Origin: Paenibacillus terrae
GTDB lineage: Bacteria > Bacillota > Bacilli > Paenibacillales > Paenibacillaceae
Reading direction: 5' to 3'
Length of the DNA stretch: 64,000 nucleotides
Assembly (NCBI RefSeq): GCF_000943545.1
Contig: NZ_JTHP01000032.1
Location: forward strand, 1 to 64,000
The position numbers were made by a program, and so were the translations under genes. The notes beneath the pieces are model-generated. The model searched no databases, was not told where the DNA came from, and was given only the letters and a program-made list of their open reading frames with translations. The first letter of the stretch is position 1, and every line of letters starts with the position of its first letter. Shown here one piece after another: positions 7,484 through 16,230 of the stretch.

Positions 7484-10138
7484 ATGGATAAACTTATGCT
7501 TATAGATGGCAACAGTATCATTTACCGGGCGTTTTTCGCTATACCGCCGTTAACGAATTCGAGCGGACAGCAGACGAACGCGGTGTACGGATTTACAACG
7601 ATGTTGCTGCGGCTTTTGGAGGAGCACAAGCCGACACATATACTGGTTGCCTTTGATGCCGGAAAAATAACGTTCCGCCATACAGGATACGAGGATTACA
7701 AGGGTGGACGGGAGAAAACGCCGCCGGAGCTGTCCCAACAATTCCCGCTGCTGAAAGAGCTGTTGACCGCCTTCGGCATTGCCCAGTTTGAGCTGGATGG
7801 CTATGAGGCGGACGATATCATTGGAACCCTGTCTAAAACTGCGGACGAAGCTGGTTTTAACGTGCTGGTGGTTACTGGAGATAAGGATATGCTTCAGTTG
7901 GCTTCGGACAACGTCACTGTCGGCTTAACCCGCAAAGGGGTTACCGAGGTGGAGACATACGGACCTGAACAGATTCAGGAGCGTTACGGCTTGAAGCCGT
8001 TGCAAATTATCGACCTCAAGGGTCTGATGGGCGATACGTCGGACAACATTCCCGGGATTCCGGGTGTGGGGGAAAAGACAGCGCTCAAGCTGCTGCACCA
8101 GTATGGATCGGTCGAAGAGGTGCTGGCGCATACAGATGAGCTGAAAGGCAAAATGAAAGAGCGCGTTGAAACGCATGCAGATGATGCACGGATGAGCAAG
8201 GATTTGGCGACCATCTATCGGGATGTAACGCTGGACAAGCAACTGGAGGATGTCGTCTTCGGTGGGCTGCAAGCTGAAACGGCGGGACCTGCGCTGGCGA
8301 AGCTGGAGTTCAAGTCCTTGCTGGAGCGTTTATCCTTTTCGGGTGAGGTTGGCAGTGCTGGAATAGACGTAGAGGAAGCTGCGGCTGACGTGACCGTATT
8401 GGACGAACAGCGGATTAGCGAGCTGGTAAATGTACTAGATACCGTCGATCTGCTACATGTAGAGACCCATGGCGATAATCCGCATCATGCTGAAATTGTG
8501 GGTCTGGTCTTTGGCGGAGCGGGGCGACAGTTTTTTATGACCTTGGATGTACTGCAAACTGATGCAGCCAAGCCTGTCCGTGAATGGCTCGCCGATGCTG
8601 GGCGCAAAAAGCGGGGGCATGATTTGCACCGTACGGATTTAGCCTTGCATTGGCACGGGATTGAATTTGCCGGGGCGGAGTTCGATGTACAGTTGGCCGG
8701 ATATTTGCTGGACCCGACGGATGCAAACCAGTCGCTGAGCGGATTGGCAGCCAAGCATGGCTTGTCCTCGATTCGTCCGGACGATGAAGTCTTCGGCAAA
8801 GGCGCTAAATATAAAGTACCTGATGTGGATGTGCTGTCCGATCATGTGGCGCGCAAGGCGGCGGTGATTGAAGCGCTGGTGCCTGTACAGCAGGCCGAGC
8901 TGGAAAAAACGGAAATGCACAAGCTCTTCCATGAGCTGGAGATGCCGTTGTCTCGCATTTTGGCGGATATGGAGAAGCAGGGCATTTTGGTGAATGTGGA
9001 AGAACTGCGCGCTTTGGGTAAAGAATTTGAAGCCCAGATTGAAACGCTGGTGCGCGAGATTTACATCATTGCAGGTGTAGAGTTCAATCTGAATTCGCCC
9101 AAGCAGCTAGGTGAAATTTTGTTCGATAAGCTGGGCCTTCCTGTTATCAAAAAGACGAAAACCGGGTACTCCACCGATGCCGAGGTACTGGAAAAGCTCG
9201 CTCCATATCATGATATTGTGCAAAACATTTTGCAGTACCGTACGATTGCGAAACTCCAATCCACGTATGTGGAAGGATTACTTAAGGAAATTTCGGATAA
9301 AACGGGCAAGTTGCATACGTATTTCCGGCAGACGGTTGCAGCAACCGGACGATTGAGCAGCCAATTCCCAAATTTGCAAAATATTCCGATTCGTCTGGAA
9401 GAGGGACGTAAAATCCGTAAGGTATTTGTGCCGTCCGAGCCGGGCTGGTCTATTCTCGCGGCGGACTATTCGCAGATCGAGCTGCGAGTGCTGGCTGATA
9501 TTTCGGATGATGAGCGCTTGAAGGAAGCCTTTGTCCACGATATGGACATTCATACGAAGACCGCGTCCGATGTGTTCGGCATCCCTGCGGAAGACGTAGA
9601 TTCTAACATGCGCCGTTCTGCCAAGGCGGTTAACTTCGGGATTGTCTACGGGATCAGTGATTACGGTTTATCGCAAAATCTGAATATTACGCGCAAGGAA
9701 GCGGCTCGCTTTATTGACCAATATTTTGACGTGTTCCAGGGCGTTCGTCGTTACATGGATGATATTGTGAAGGATGCGAAGCGGGACGGATACGTAAAAA
9801 CGCTGCTGGAACGCAGACGTTATTTGCCGGAGATTAACGCCAGCAACTTCAACCTGCGTTCGTTCGCGGAGCGTACCGCCATGAATACGCCGATTCAGGG
9901 TACCGCAGCCGATATTATCAAGCTGGCGATGGTACAGATGGACGCTTCGCTTCGCGACCGTAATCTTCGCAGTCGTATGCTGCTTCAAGTACATGATGAG
10001 CTTGTTTTCGAAGTTCCGCCGGAGGAAATGGAAACGATGAAAGAGCTTGTCCCGGCTACGATGGAAGCGGCGCTGAAGCTGTCTGTACCGCTCAAAGCGG
10101 AAGTTAGCTATGGAAGTAATTGGTATGAAGCGAAATAA
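7484..10138 (+). CDS. polA: DNA polymerase I
   Basis: An 884-residue family A polymerase. The N-terminal 5'-3' nuclease domain is residues 1-290 (DGNSIIYRAFF; DGYEADDIIGTL; helix-hairpin-helix IPGIPGVGEKTA), a 3'-5' exonuclease-like domain about 310-480, and the polymerase domain to the end with motif A (DYSQIELRVLAD), motif B (RRSAKAVNFGIVYG) and motif C (QVHDELVFE). In the middle domain the usual DxE motif reads HVETHG and the second Asp is not found, so proofreading is probably lost, as in Bacillus Pol I. It serves Okazaki fragment processing and repair. It starts a block with mutM, ytaF and coaE, the Bacillales order. Confidence 0.97.
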   Translation: MDKLMLIDGNSIIYRAFFAIPPLTNSSGQQTNAVYGFTTMLLRLLEEHKPTHILVAFDAGKITFRHTGYEDYKGGREKTPPELSQQFPLLKELLTAFGIAQFELDGYEADDIIGTLSKTADEAGFNVLVVTGDKDMLQLASDNVTVGLTRKGVTEVETYGPEQIQERYGLKPLQIIDLKGLMGDTSDNIPGIPGVGEKTALKLLHQYGSVEEVLAHTDELKGKMKERVETHADDARMSKDLATIYRDVTLDKQLEDVVFGGLQAETAGPALAKLEFKSLLERLSFSGEVGSAGIDVEEAAADVTVLDEQRISELVNVLDTVDLLHVETHGDNPHHAEIVGLVFGGAGRQFFMTLDVLQTDAAKPVREWLADAGRKKRGHDLHRTDLALHWHGIEFAGAEFDVQLAGYLLDPTDANQSLSGLAAKHGLSSIRPDDEVFGKGAKYKVPDVDVLSDHVARKAAVIEALVPVQQAELEKTEMHKLFHELEMPLSRILADMEKQGILVNVEELRALGKEFEAQIETLVREIYIIAGVEFNLNSPKQLGEILFDKLGLPVIKKTKTGYSTDAEVLEKLAPYHDIVQNILQYRTIAKLQSTYVEGLLKEISDKTGKLHTYFRQTVAATGRLSSQFPNLQNIPIRLEEGRKIRKVFVPSEPGWSILAADYSQIELRVLADISDDERLKEAFVHDMDIHTKTASDVFGIPAEDVDSNMRRSAKAVNFGIVYGISDYGLSQNLNITRKEAARFIDQYFDVFQGVRRYMDDIVKDAKRDGYVKTLLERRRYLPEINASNFNLRSFAERTAMNTPIQGTAADIIKLAMVQMDASLRDRNLRSRMLLQVHDELVFEVPPEEMETMKELVPATMEAALKLSVPLKAEVSYGSNWYEAK

Positions 10139-10209
10139 GTTATTTCAACGAGTAGATAGTCCCAATTTAACGCTGCTTCCGTTATAATATAGGGTGAGGT
10201 GAAGACATC

Positions 10210-11040
10210 ATGCCGGAATTACCGGAAGTAGAAACGATTAAACGAACGTTAAACGAGCTTATCGTCGATAAACATATAGATCATGTGACCGTGAATCTGC
10301 CGCGCATTATTCAGCGGCCTGATGATATACACGCTTTTTCTATGGAATTGGCTGATCATCGCATTACAGGAGTGGAGAGACGCGGGAAGTTTTTGCGGAT
10401 TCTGCTGGACGGGCTGGTGCTCGTTTCCCATCTCAGAATGGAAGGACGGTATGGCCTCTATTCGCAAAATGATCCTGTGGAAAAGCATACTCACGTTATC
10501 TTTCATTTTACGGATGGTACGGAATTACGCTATCAGGATGTTCGCCAATTCGGCACGATGCATTTATTTGCAGAAGGACAGGATTTGCTGGAAAAGCCGC
10601 TGAACAAGCTCGGTTTGGAGCCGATGGACGAGTCCTTTACACCGGAGGCACTTCGCGCCGCTGTGGGGACCCGTTCGACTTCGATCAAGGCTGCGCTGTT
10701 AAACCAGTCATATGTCGTGGGCATCGGGAATATTTATGTGGATGAATCATTGTTTAAGGCGGGGATACATCCGGCACAGCTGGCCAAAAGCTTGGATGAC
10801 AACCAATTTCGTGTGCTGCATGAAGCAATTATCTCTACATTGAGCGCGTCGATTTTGGTCGGAGGCTCGTCCATCAAATCATTCGTCAACGGTCAAGGCC
10901 AATCGGGCGACTTCCAGCATCAATTGCAAATCTATGGACGTAGCGTTAAGCCTTGTGTTAACTGTGGTACATTGATCGAAAAATCCGTCGTAGCCGGACG
11001 TGGTACACATCATTGCCCGGTCTGCCAACCTCTGCGTTAA
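10210..11040 (+). CDS. mutM: formamidopyrimidine-DNA glycosylase
   Basis: A 276-residue Fpg/MutM. It begins MPELPEVE, supplying the catalytic N-terminal Pro and Glu after Met removal. It has the conserved RRGKFL with the catalytic Lys, the H2TH stretch QSYVVGIGNIYVDE, and a C-terminal CxxC-N16-CxxC zinc finger (CVNCG and CPVCQ). It removes 8-oxoguanine and formamidopyrimidines from DNA and nicks the abasic site. GAGGTGAAG just upstream provides the ribosome binding site. It lies 71 bases after polA, with a possible TATAAT box near 10184. Confidence 0.96.
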   Translation: MPELPEVETIKRTLNELIVDKHIDHVTVNLPRIIQRPDDIHAFSMELADHRITGVERRGKFLRILLDGLVLVSHLRMEGRYGLYSQNDPVEKHTHVIFHFTDGTELRYQDVRQFGTMHLFAEGQDLLEKPLNKLGLEPMDESFTPEALRAAVGTRSTSIKAALLNQSYVVGIGNIYVDESLFKAGIHPAQLAKSLDDNQFRVLHEAIISTLSASILVGGSSIKSFVNGQGQSGDFQHQLQIYGRSVKPCVNCGTLIEKSVVAGRGTHHCPVCQPLR

Positions 11041-11152
11041 ACAGGTACAGTCACCCAAAGCCCATTCCTCTCATATATTGATTCCAAGTACCAATACTGC
11101 GAAGGGTTCCGGCTGCTTTAGGGCCCTTCCTTCGCAATGGGAGGGAATTGGA

Positions 11153-11845
11153 GTGGCTAATCATTGGGGAGCCCTGCTGCTGTTGGCATTTGCACTAAGT
11201 CTGGACAGTTTTGGAGTCGGTGTTACGTATGGGCTGCGCAAAATGAAAATTCCACTGCTATCCATTGTCATCATTTCAGTATGCTCAGGTTTGGTCATCG
11301 GCATATCCATGCAGCTAGGCGCATTGTTGTCCCAGGTTCTGTCTCCTGTATATACGACGGTTTTTGGCGCTGTCATTCTGATTGGGATTGGCTGCCACTC
11401 TTTGTATCAGTCCCTGCATCGCAAGGAAGATTTGATTGATGATCATGATCCTGTGAGCAGAAATGTTCTGGAGGGTGAGAAATCTTTAGAAGTGCAAGAG
11501 GAACGGACCGTATTTTCTTTGGAATTGCGCAAATGGGGTCTCGTTATTCGGATTCTCCGAAGTCCGTCTGCTGCAGATATGGACCGTTCAGGCAGTATAT
11601 CCGCTACGGAGGCGATTTGGTTAGGTATCGCTTTATCGGTAGATGCGTTCGGTGCAGGATTGGGAGCAGCTATGCTGGGCTTCCAGCCACTCGCTACCGC
11701 GCTGGCTATTGCATTATTCAGCGGGACATTTTTGATTGCTGGTATGAAAGCAGGTTTCTGTCTGTCGGCATTCCGATTTATGAAGGCGCTGGGTGTGTTA
11801 CCGGCATTATTATTGATTATGATGGGCATATTGAAGCTGTTATGA
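11153..11845 (+). CDS. ytaF: sporulation membrane protein YtaF (MntP/DUF204-like)
   Basis: A 230-residue membrane protein with about six hydrophobic helices in two similar halves. Each begins with the motif seen as FALSLDSFGVG and IALSVDAFGAG, the repeated LS.D.FG signature of the MntP/YtaF superfamily. An acidic cytoplasmic loop (about 85-145) separates the halves. GTG 11153 is preferred because GGGAGG at 11139-11144 precedes it and the hydrophobic domain starts there; the open frame upstream overlaps mutM. In Bacillus the orthologue is a sporulation gene between mutM and coaE. The transported ion is unknown; manganese is suggested only by family likeness. Confidence 0.85.
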   Translation: MANHWGALLLLAFALSLDSFGVGVTYGLRKMKIPLLSIVIISVCSGLVIGISMQLGALLSQVLSPVYTTVFGAVILIGIGCHSLYQSLHRKEDLIDDHDPVSRNVLEGEKSLEVQEERTVFSLELRKWGLVIRILRSPSAADMDRSGSISATEAIWLGIALSVDAFGAGLGAAMLGFQPLATALAIALFSGTFLIAGMKAGFCLSAFRFMKALGVLPALLLIMMGILKLL

Positions 11846-11856
11846 GGTGAAAGAGC

Positions 11857-12453
11857 ATGAATATCGGATTAACCGGAGGTATTGCTACCGGTAAAAGCAC
11901 CGTGTCGGCTCTACTGGTCGCCAAGGGTGCGCTGCTGATCGACGCAGATGCCATTGCCCGGGAAGTGATGCTTCCGGGGCACCCGGTGCTGACGGCGGTC
12001 ATACAGCATTTTGGACAAGCTGTGATGAACAGTGATGGGACTCTGCACCGCAAAAAGCTGAGCGAGATTGTATTTGGAGACCCTGTCCTGAGGCAGGCGC
12101 TTAACGATATTACACATCCTGCGATTCGTGAGGAAATGCGTATGCGTATGGAATCTTACGAGCGGGAACATCCGGACAAGCTTGTTTTGGCGGATATCCC
12201 GTTACTGTATGAGTCCGGGCTGGAGAGCTTGTACGATGAAATTATGGTGGTATACGTACCACGCGATGTGCAGCTCCAGCGTCTGATGCTCAGAGATGGA
12301 TTGACCGAGGAACAAGCCGGACTTCGGTTATCCGCGCAAATGGATATTGAACAAAAAAGAAGCCTGGCCGATATCGTCATCGACAATAGTGGAACACAGG
12401 CTGAAACAAAACAGCAAATTGATCAATTCTGGCAGCGAAAGGGACTGGCATGA
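11857..12453 (+). CDS. coaE: dephospho-CoA kinase
   Basis: A 198-residue P-loop kinase with GGIATGKST near residue 7, DADAIAREV, the HPAIR substrate loop and the C-terminal DIVIDNSG motif of CoaE. It phosphorylates the 3'-hydroxyl of dephospho-CoA in the last step of coenzyme A synthesis. It starts 11 bases after ytaF behind GAGGTGAAAG, and its stop overlaps the next start codon by 4 bases (ATGA), so the two are translationally coupled. Confidence 0.95.
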   Translation: MNIGLTGGIATGKSTVSALLVAKGALLIDADAIAREVMLPGHPVLTAVIQHFGQAVMNSDGTLHRKKLSEIVFGDPVLRQALNDITHPAIREEMRMRMESYEREHPDKLVLADIPLLYESGLESLYDEIMVVYVPRDVQLQRLMLRDGLTEEQAGLRLSAQMDIEQKRSLADIVIDNSGTQAETKQQIDQFWQRKGLA

Positions 12454-13013
12454 ATATTTTGCGCAAAAAAAGAGTCCTGCTGACTTTGTTTGTTGGGTTT
12501 GTCTTGATTCTGTTTTTTAATTCAAACTGGATGTCGTGGTTCTATCCGATTCAATATAAGGATGAGATCCGGCAATACTCGCAGACGTATGAAGTGGACC
12601 CGTTTTTGGTGGCGTCCATTATCCGTGTTGAGACGAACTTTAAGACCAGCAAGCAGTCGCACAAGGGTGCACTGGGACTCATGCAAATCATGCCCGATAC
12701 GGCGAATTGGATTATGGACAGCGCCCAGATCCAAAAGGTTCCGCTGGATAGCGTCAAGCACGAGCCAGGCACCAACATTGAGCTGGGAACCTGGTATGTG
12801 CATAACCTGTCGGTGAAATTTAAGGATAATCCGGTAGCTATCGTTGCGGCTTACAACGCAGGCCCCGGTAAAGTGCAGGAGTGGCTGGATAAGGGCGTAT
12901 GGGATGGGAAAGAACAATCCATCAAGCAAATCCCCTTTGGCGAGACACGACATTATGTACAGCGGGTTATTTACTACTACAGGCAATACACAAAAATTTA
13001 TAATCAGTTTTAA
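12450..13013 (+). CDS. membrane-anchored lytic transglycosylase (SLT domain)
   Basis: A 187-residue protein with an N-terminal signal anchor (about 8-27) and a soluble-lytic-transglycosylase domain. The catalytic Glu lies in IIRVETNF, followed by GALGLMQIMPDTA and the AAYNAGPGKVQEWL motif. It should cleave peptidoglycan outside the membrane to give 1,6-anhydro-muramyl ends. It overlaps coaE by 4 bases. The same gene neighbourhood occurs in other Bacillales, possibly linked to growth or sporulation. Confidence 0.9.
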   Translation: MNILRKKRVLLTLFVGFVLILFFNSNWMSWFYPIQYKDEIRQYSQTYEVDPFLVASIIRVETNFKTSKQSHKGALGLMQIMPDTANWIMDSAQIQKVPLDSVKHEPGTNIELGTWYVHNLSVKFKDNPVAIVAAYNAGPGKVQEWLDKGVWDGKEQSIKQIPFGETRHYVQRVIYYYRQYTKIYNQF

Positions 13014-13073
13014 CGGATGGCGAGGCTACATGCAAATATGTCATGACAGAATGAGTCTGATGGCATTAAAATG

Positions 13074-13111
13074 AAAAAAGCGCAGGACAGACTGTTTTTA
13101 GCAGTCCGTCC
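13074..13111 (-). terminator. intrinsic terminator of the SASP gene
   Basis: On the minus strand GGACGGACTG pairs with CAGTCTGTCC across a 7-base loop and is followed shortly by TTTTTT. It also separates the convergent transglycosylase gene. Confidence 0.8.
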
Positions 13112-13148
13112 ATACACTTTCCTTGTTGCTTCTGCGTTATTACTGCGA

Positions 13149-13373
13149 TTATTGGTATTGACCTGCCAATTGTTGTTCGGCGATCGTTACGAGGCGTTTT
13201 GTGATATAGCCCCCGATCGAACCGTTCTCATAGGAAGTCATGTTACCTTGGTATCCATCTTGAGGAATGCTGATACCCAGCTCTTGAGCGATTTCAAATT
13301 TCATTTGCTCCAGAGCGCCGGAGGCTTTGTTGACTACCAGGTTGTTGGAGTTGCCATTGTTTCCTTGTGCCAT
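13149..13373 (-). CDS. alpha/beta-type small acid-soluble spore protein
   Basis: A 74-residue SASP with both family motifs: the N-terminal stretch LVVNKASGALEQMKFEIAQE, containing the Glu of the germination-protease cleavage site, and the C-terminal GGYITKRLVTIAEQQL. It coats and protects DNA in dormant spores and is degraded at germination. AGGAGGTG precedes the ATG. It is expected to be transcribed in the forespore by sigma-G, but I did not identify the promoter boxes. It is direct evidence that the host forms endospores. Confidence 0.95.
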   Translation of the reverse strand: MAQGNNGNSNNLVVNKASGALEQMKFEIAQELGISIPQDGYQGNMTSYENGSIGGYITKRLVTIAEQQLAGQYQ

Positions 13374-13479
13374 TGTTGTTCACCTCCTCGCGACGTGGTA
13401 AACATATTATGAACCGTTTTGACAAAATTATTACGAAAAAAGTATAGAGAATTTATTGGAAAAAGAAAGTGGTGAATTT

Positions 13480-13947
13480 ATGAAATGTCCTTACTGTGCC
13501 TACAATGGAACAAAGGTGCTGGACTCGCGGCCAGCGAATGACAACAAGTCCATCCGCCGCCGCCGCGAATGCGAGCAATGTGCTAGGCGTTTTACCACCT
13601 TTGAAATGGTGGAGGAGACTCCACTGATGGTCATTAAAAAGGATGGCAGCCGTGAAGAATTCAGCCGTGATAAAATGCTGCGCGGTCTCATTCGGGCCTG
13701 CGAGAAGCGTCCCGTATCTGTCGAGCAACTGGATATGATCGTATCCCAGGTGGAAAACGCTATCCGCAACACAGCCGCTACTGAGGTGGACAGCCAGCAG
13801 ATCGGCGAACTGGTCATGGAACAGCTCTATCCTGTTGATGAGGTTGCCTACGTGCGCTTTGCGTCCGTCTATCGGCAGTTCAAAGACATCAACATGTTTA
13901 TGAAGGAACTGAAAACACTGTTATCCAAAGACACAGCCAGCGACTGA
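13480..13947 (+). CDS. nrdR: transcriptional repressor NrdR
   Basis: A 155-residue NrdR: an N-terminal zinc ribbon with CPYC at residues 3-6 and CEQC at 31-34, the basic RRRRECEQC stretch, and the ATP-cone domain (about 49-139, beginning [11 protein letters not shown]). It represses ribonucleotide reductase genes in response to ATP/dATP. The upstream TTG at 13456 is unlikely because homology starts at MKCPYC; AAAGTGGTG precedes ATG 13480. The stop codon lies inside the following hairpin. Confidence 0.96.
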   Translation: MKCPYCAYNGTKVLDSRPANDNKSIRRRRECEQCARRFTTFEMVEETPLMVIKKDGSREEFSRDKMLRGLIRACEKRPVSVEQLDMIVSQVENAIRNTAATEVDSQQIGELVMEQLYPVDEVAYVRFASVYRQFKDINMFMKELKTLLSKDTASD

Positions 13948-13961
13948 TCGCTGGCTGTGTC
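13930..13961 (+). terminator. strong hairpin at the nrdR stop codon
   Basis: A perfect 14-bp stem (GACACAGCCAGCGA / TCGCTGGCTGTGTC) with loop CTGA, overlapping the stop codon. The T tract behind it is poor (TTGGTT), so it may act partly as an RNA-stabilising structure. Confidence 0.65.
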
Positions 13962-14002
13962 TTGGTTGATGGCGGAAGGGTAATAATTTTTTTATTAAAG
14001 TA

Positions 14003-14031
14003 TTGACACAGGGATGAAAATTTTATATGAT
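14003..14031 (+). promoter_or_regulatory. sigma-A promoter of the tRNA pair
   Basis: TTGACA (14003-14008), 17-base spacer, TATGAT (14026-14031), about 38 bases before tRNA-Ala. Confidence 0.75.
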
Positions 14032-14068
14032 ATAGAAGTCGCTTGAAACGTTTTTAATTACATATAAT

Positions 14069-14144
14069 GGGGCCTTAGCTCAGCTGGGAGAGCGCATCGC
14101 TGGCAGCGATGAGGTCAGGGGTTCGATCCCCCTAGGCTCCACCA
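14069..14144 (+). tRNA. tRNA-Ala (anticodon GGC)
   Basis: A 76-base tRNA with encoded CCA. Acceptor GGGGCCT/AGGCTCC includes the G3-U70 pair that identifies alanine tRNAs. The anticodon stem CATCG/CGATG holds loop CTGGCAG, giving GGC. The T arm contains GGTTCGATCCC. Confidence 0.95.
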
Positions 14145-14156
14145 ATTTTATATTAT

Positions 14157-14229
<73 letters not shown>

Positions 14230-14237
14230 TCCTTTAG

Positions 14238-14263
14238 AAAAACGGCAGAGATGCCGTTTTTTT
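14238..14263 (+). terminator. intrinsic terminator after the tRNA pair
   Basis: AAACGGCA / TGCCGTTT stem with loop GAGA and a run of seven T. A near-identical hairpin occurs at 21265-21291. Confidence 0.85.
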
Positions 14264-14333
14264 ATTTTGAATTTAGCTTTGTTTTCCTTCGTGGTCACAC
14301 GTTTGGTCACAGAAGGCCCTACTTTCTTGATGA

Positions 14334-14379
14334 AAAATAAACGCCATGTTCTCTTTAATGAGGACACGACGTTTATTTT
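14334..14379 (-). terminator. terminator of the marR-type gene
   Basis: AAAATAAACG pairs with CGTTTATTTT, with inner TGTTCTC / GAGGACA. On the minus strand a TTTATTTTT run follows. It sits just beyond the end of the MarR-family gene. Confidence 0.65.
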
Positions 14380-14428
14380 AGTTTTACTCCATGCTTTTAA
14401 GAAAGGCAGTCATCAACCTATGAACTTG

Positions 14429-14890
14429 TTACTTGTGATCAAATCCGTTAAAGTCCCTGAGCATTCCGATAAAATTTTCAAGTTGTTCATCGTCCCATCT
14501 TGAAATGTGTTCGTAAAATACAAATTCTTTCTCTTTTAGAGCATCAATCGTCTTTTGGCGCCCAAGCTCAGTGAGGGATAGAAGTATTCCTCGACGATCA
14601 TCAGGAGAGGCCTCCCTTTTCACATAACCTAAAAGCTCAAGTTGTTTGACAAGACGGCTAACCGAACTGCGATCCATAGCTGTTGATTCCGCCAGCATAG
14701 TGGCGCTTGTTGGGCCATACGAGTAAAGCCAACGGATAATATGGAAACCCGCAGGTTGTATTGAAGGATCGAAACGTGCTGCAGTTTTGACATTTAGCGC
14801 ATGTGAGGCGCTTATGAGGGCATTGATTTGCTCGCCGAGCCCCAGTTCCAATTGGCCTCTCGGCGTATTTTTGTGTCGATCATCATTCAT
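14429..14890 (-). CDS. MarR-family transcriptional regulator
   Basis: A 153-residue winged-helix regulator. The HTH spans about 55-100 (TSATMLAESTAMDRSSVSRLVKQL), followed by the wing ending in the DDRR motif (REASPDDRRGILLSLTELG). Such proteins are usually dimeric repressors released by a small ligand. It is divergent from an SDR gene across 208 bases that hold two tandem palindromes, so it probably controls both genes. The ligand is unknown. Confidence 0.9.
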   Translation of the reverse strand: MNDDRHKNTPRGQLELGLGEQINALISASHALNVKTAARFDPSIQPAGFHIIRWLYSYGPTSATMLAESTAMDRSSVSRLVKQLELLGYVKREASPDDRRGILLSLTELGRQKTIDALKEKEFVFYEHISRWDDEQLENFIGMLRDFNGFDHK

Positions 14891-14940
14891 CCTATTTCAC
14901 CTAACCTTAATTGATAAAGTAAATCATTCAAGTCAATTAA

Positions 14941-14982
14941 TTGACATATATCAACCAAAATAATATAGTTGATTTATATCAA
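14941..14982. promoter_or_regulatory. tandem palindromes, likely MarR-family operators
   Basis: TTGACATATATCAA (14941-14954) and TTGATTTATATCAA (14969-14982) are two inverted repeats starting 28 bp apart. TCAATTAATTGA (14933-14944) overlaps the first. Location between the divergent marR-type and SDR genes suggests binding by the regulator. Confidence 0.6.
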
Positions 14983-15098
14983 GTATATGACTGCGTCAGC
15001 TGCATGTCAAAACTTGAGACGGGTCTAACGGAGTAAAGCAATGAACGGCCAATTACATTGACATTGACAATGACTATTCAGCACAAAGGAGAATCACC

Positions 15099-15983
15099 AT
15101 GATGGCTAATCCGATTGTTGTAATAACTGGTGGAACGAGTGGTCTGGGGCAACTCGTTGCGATTGAATTGGCTAAACGTGGTACTCATCTTGTCATGACA
15201 GCCAGGAGCAAGGATCGCGCTGAAGCTACTAAAAAAATTATAAAAGATATGATTCCCTCAACAAAAGTAGACTTTTTTTTCGGGGACCTATCCTTAATGA
15301 AAGATGTCAGACGTATGGGGAACGAGATTTCAACTGCATACCCCAAAATAGATGTGCTTTTGAATAATGCAGGACTGCATGCATTCGAACAACGGGTAAC
15401 CTCCGAGGGATTTGCAGAAATGATAGCTGTGAATTATTTAGCACCGTGGTTATTGACACACGCCTTACAGCATTCCTTGAAAAATGCAGGAAGCGCTAGA
15501 ATTGTAAATGTTGCTTCTGAGGCTTCACGCAATCATGGCGAGCTTAAGCTCCCTGAGGATTTGACCAATATAGCTCCTTTTACTTCCAGAGGCTCATCTG
15601 CAATATATGGGAAAACCAAGCTGTATAACATTATGTTTACTGGTGAACTGGCACGTCAATGGACTGGAACGGGAATCAGTGTTAACGCTCTGAATCCAGG
15701 GTTTAATGTTACAGGTCTCGGACGTGAGCTCTGGTTTGCATCAATGCTTGAGCGTTTTTTGAATTTTTTTCATATTGGTGATCCACGCAGAGGAGCTGAT
15801 ATTATGACTCGTTTAATTGTGGATCCACAGTACCAGGCAGTTACAGGAGGGTATTTTAATGTCGGAACCGGACATTCAATTGTACCTGTAGACCCCGGTG
15901 GAGATATTGCTATGCAAAATAAACTGTGGAATTGTACGAAAGAATTACTACAACAAAGAGGTCTTCTTAACTATATGACCTGA
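15099..15983 (+). CDS. SDR-family NAD(P)-dependent oxidoreductase
   Basis: A 294-residue short-chain dehydrogenase of the retinol-dehydrogenase/WW-oxidoreductase-like group: GGTSGLG near residue 11, NNAG near residue 90, YGKTK active-site motif near residue 167 and NPGFNVTG after it. AAAGGAG at 15085-15091 serves ATG 15099 or the adjacent ATG 15102. It is divergent from a MarR-type regulator. The natural substrate cannot be read from the sequence; the arrangement resembles ligand-induced detoxification pairs. Confidence 0.85.
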   Translation: MMANPIVVITGGTSGLGQLVAIELAKRGTHLVMTARSKDRAEATKKIIKDMIPSTKVDFFFGDLSLMKDVRRMGNEISTAYPKIDVLLNNAGLHAFEQRVTSEGFAEMIAVNYLAPWLLTHALQHSLKNAGSARIVNVASEASRNHGELKLPEDLTNIAPFTSRGSSAIYGKTKLYNIMFTGELARQWTGTGISVNALNPGFNVTGLGRELWFASMLERFLNFFHIGDPRRGADIMTRLIVDPQYQAVTGGYFNVGTGHSIVPVDPGGDIAMQNKLWNCTKELLQQRGLLNYMT

Positions 15984-16230
15984 TTTTATGGATTACAGCG
16001 GTAAACTTAGGACTGTTTTGTAAAAATCTAAGGTGGGGTTCACGTCAATTGAATCCATAAAGCTAACTAACGAGGGGCCTAAAAAATAGGAGAATAGGCG
16101 TAGCATGAAAAAGGTTTGATCATTTATAGTATAGATATCGTTTTTATGCTATATAATTGGACTTTTTCGCTTAATACGATGCAGAGGACTGAAAGACGTT
16201 CCTCAATATTTTGTAATGGAGGCTTTGCTT

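Noticed and set aside
13071..13412. Plus-strand open frame over the SASP gene
   Set aside because: The minus-strand SASP has a perfect family match, ribosome binding site and terminator; the plus frame has none.
14264..14333. Possible integrase or att remnant next to tRNA-Lys
   Set aside because: No repeat of the tRNA 3' end and no integrase frame could be found; only a tRNA terminator and a convergent gene terminator are present.
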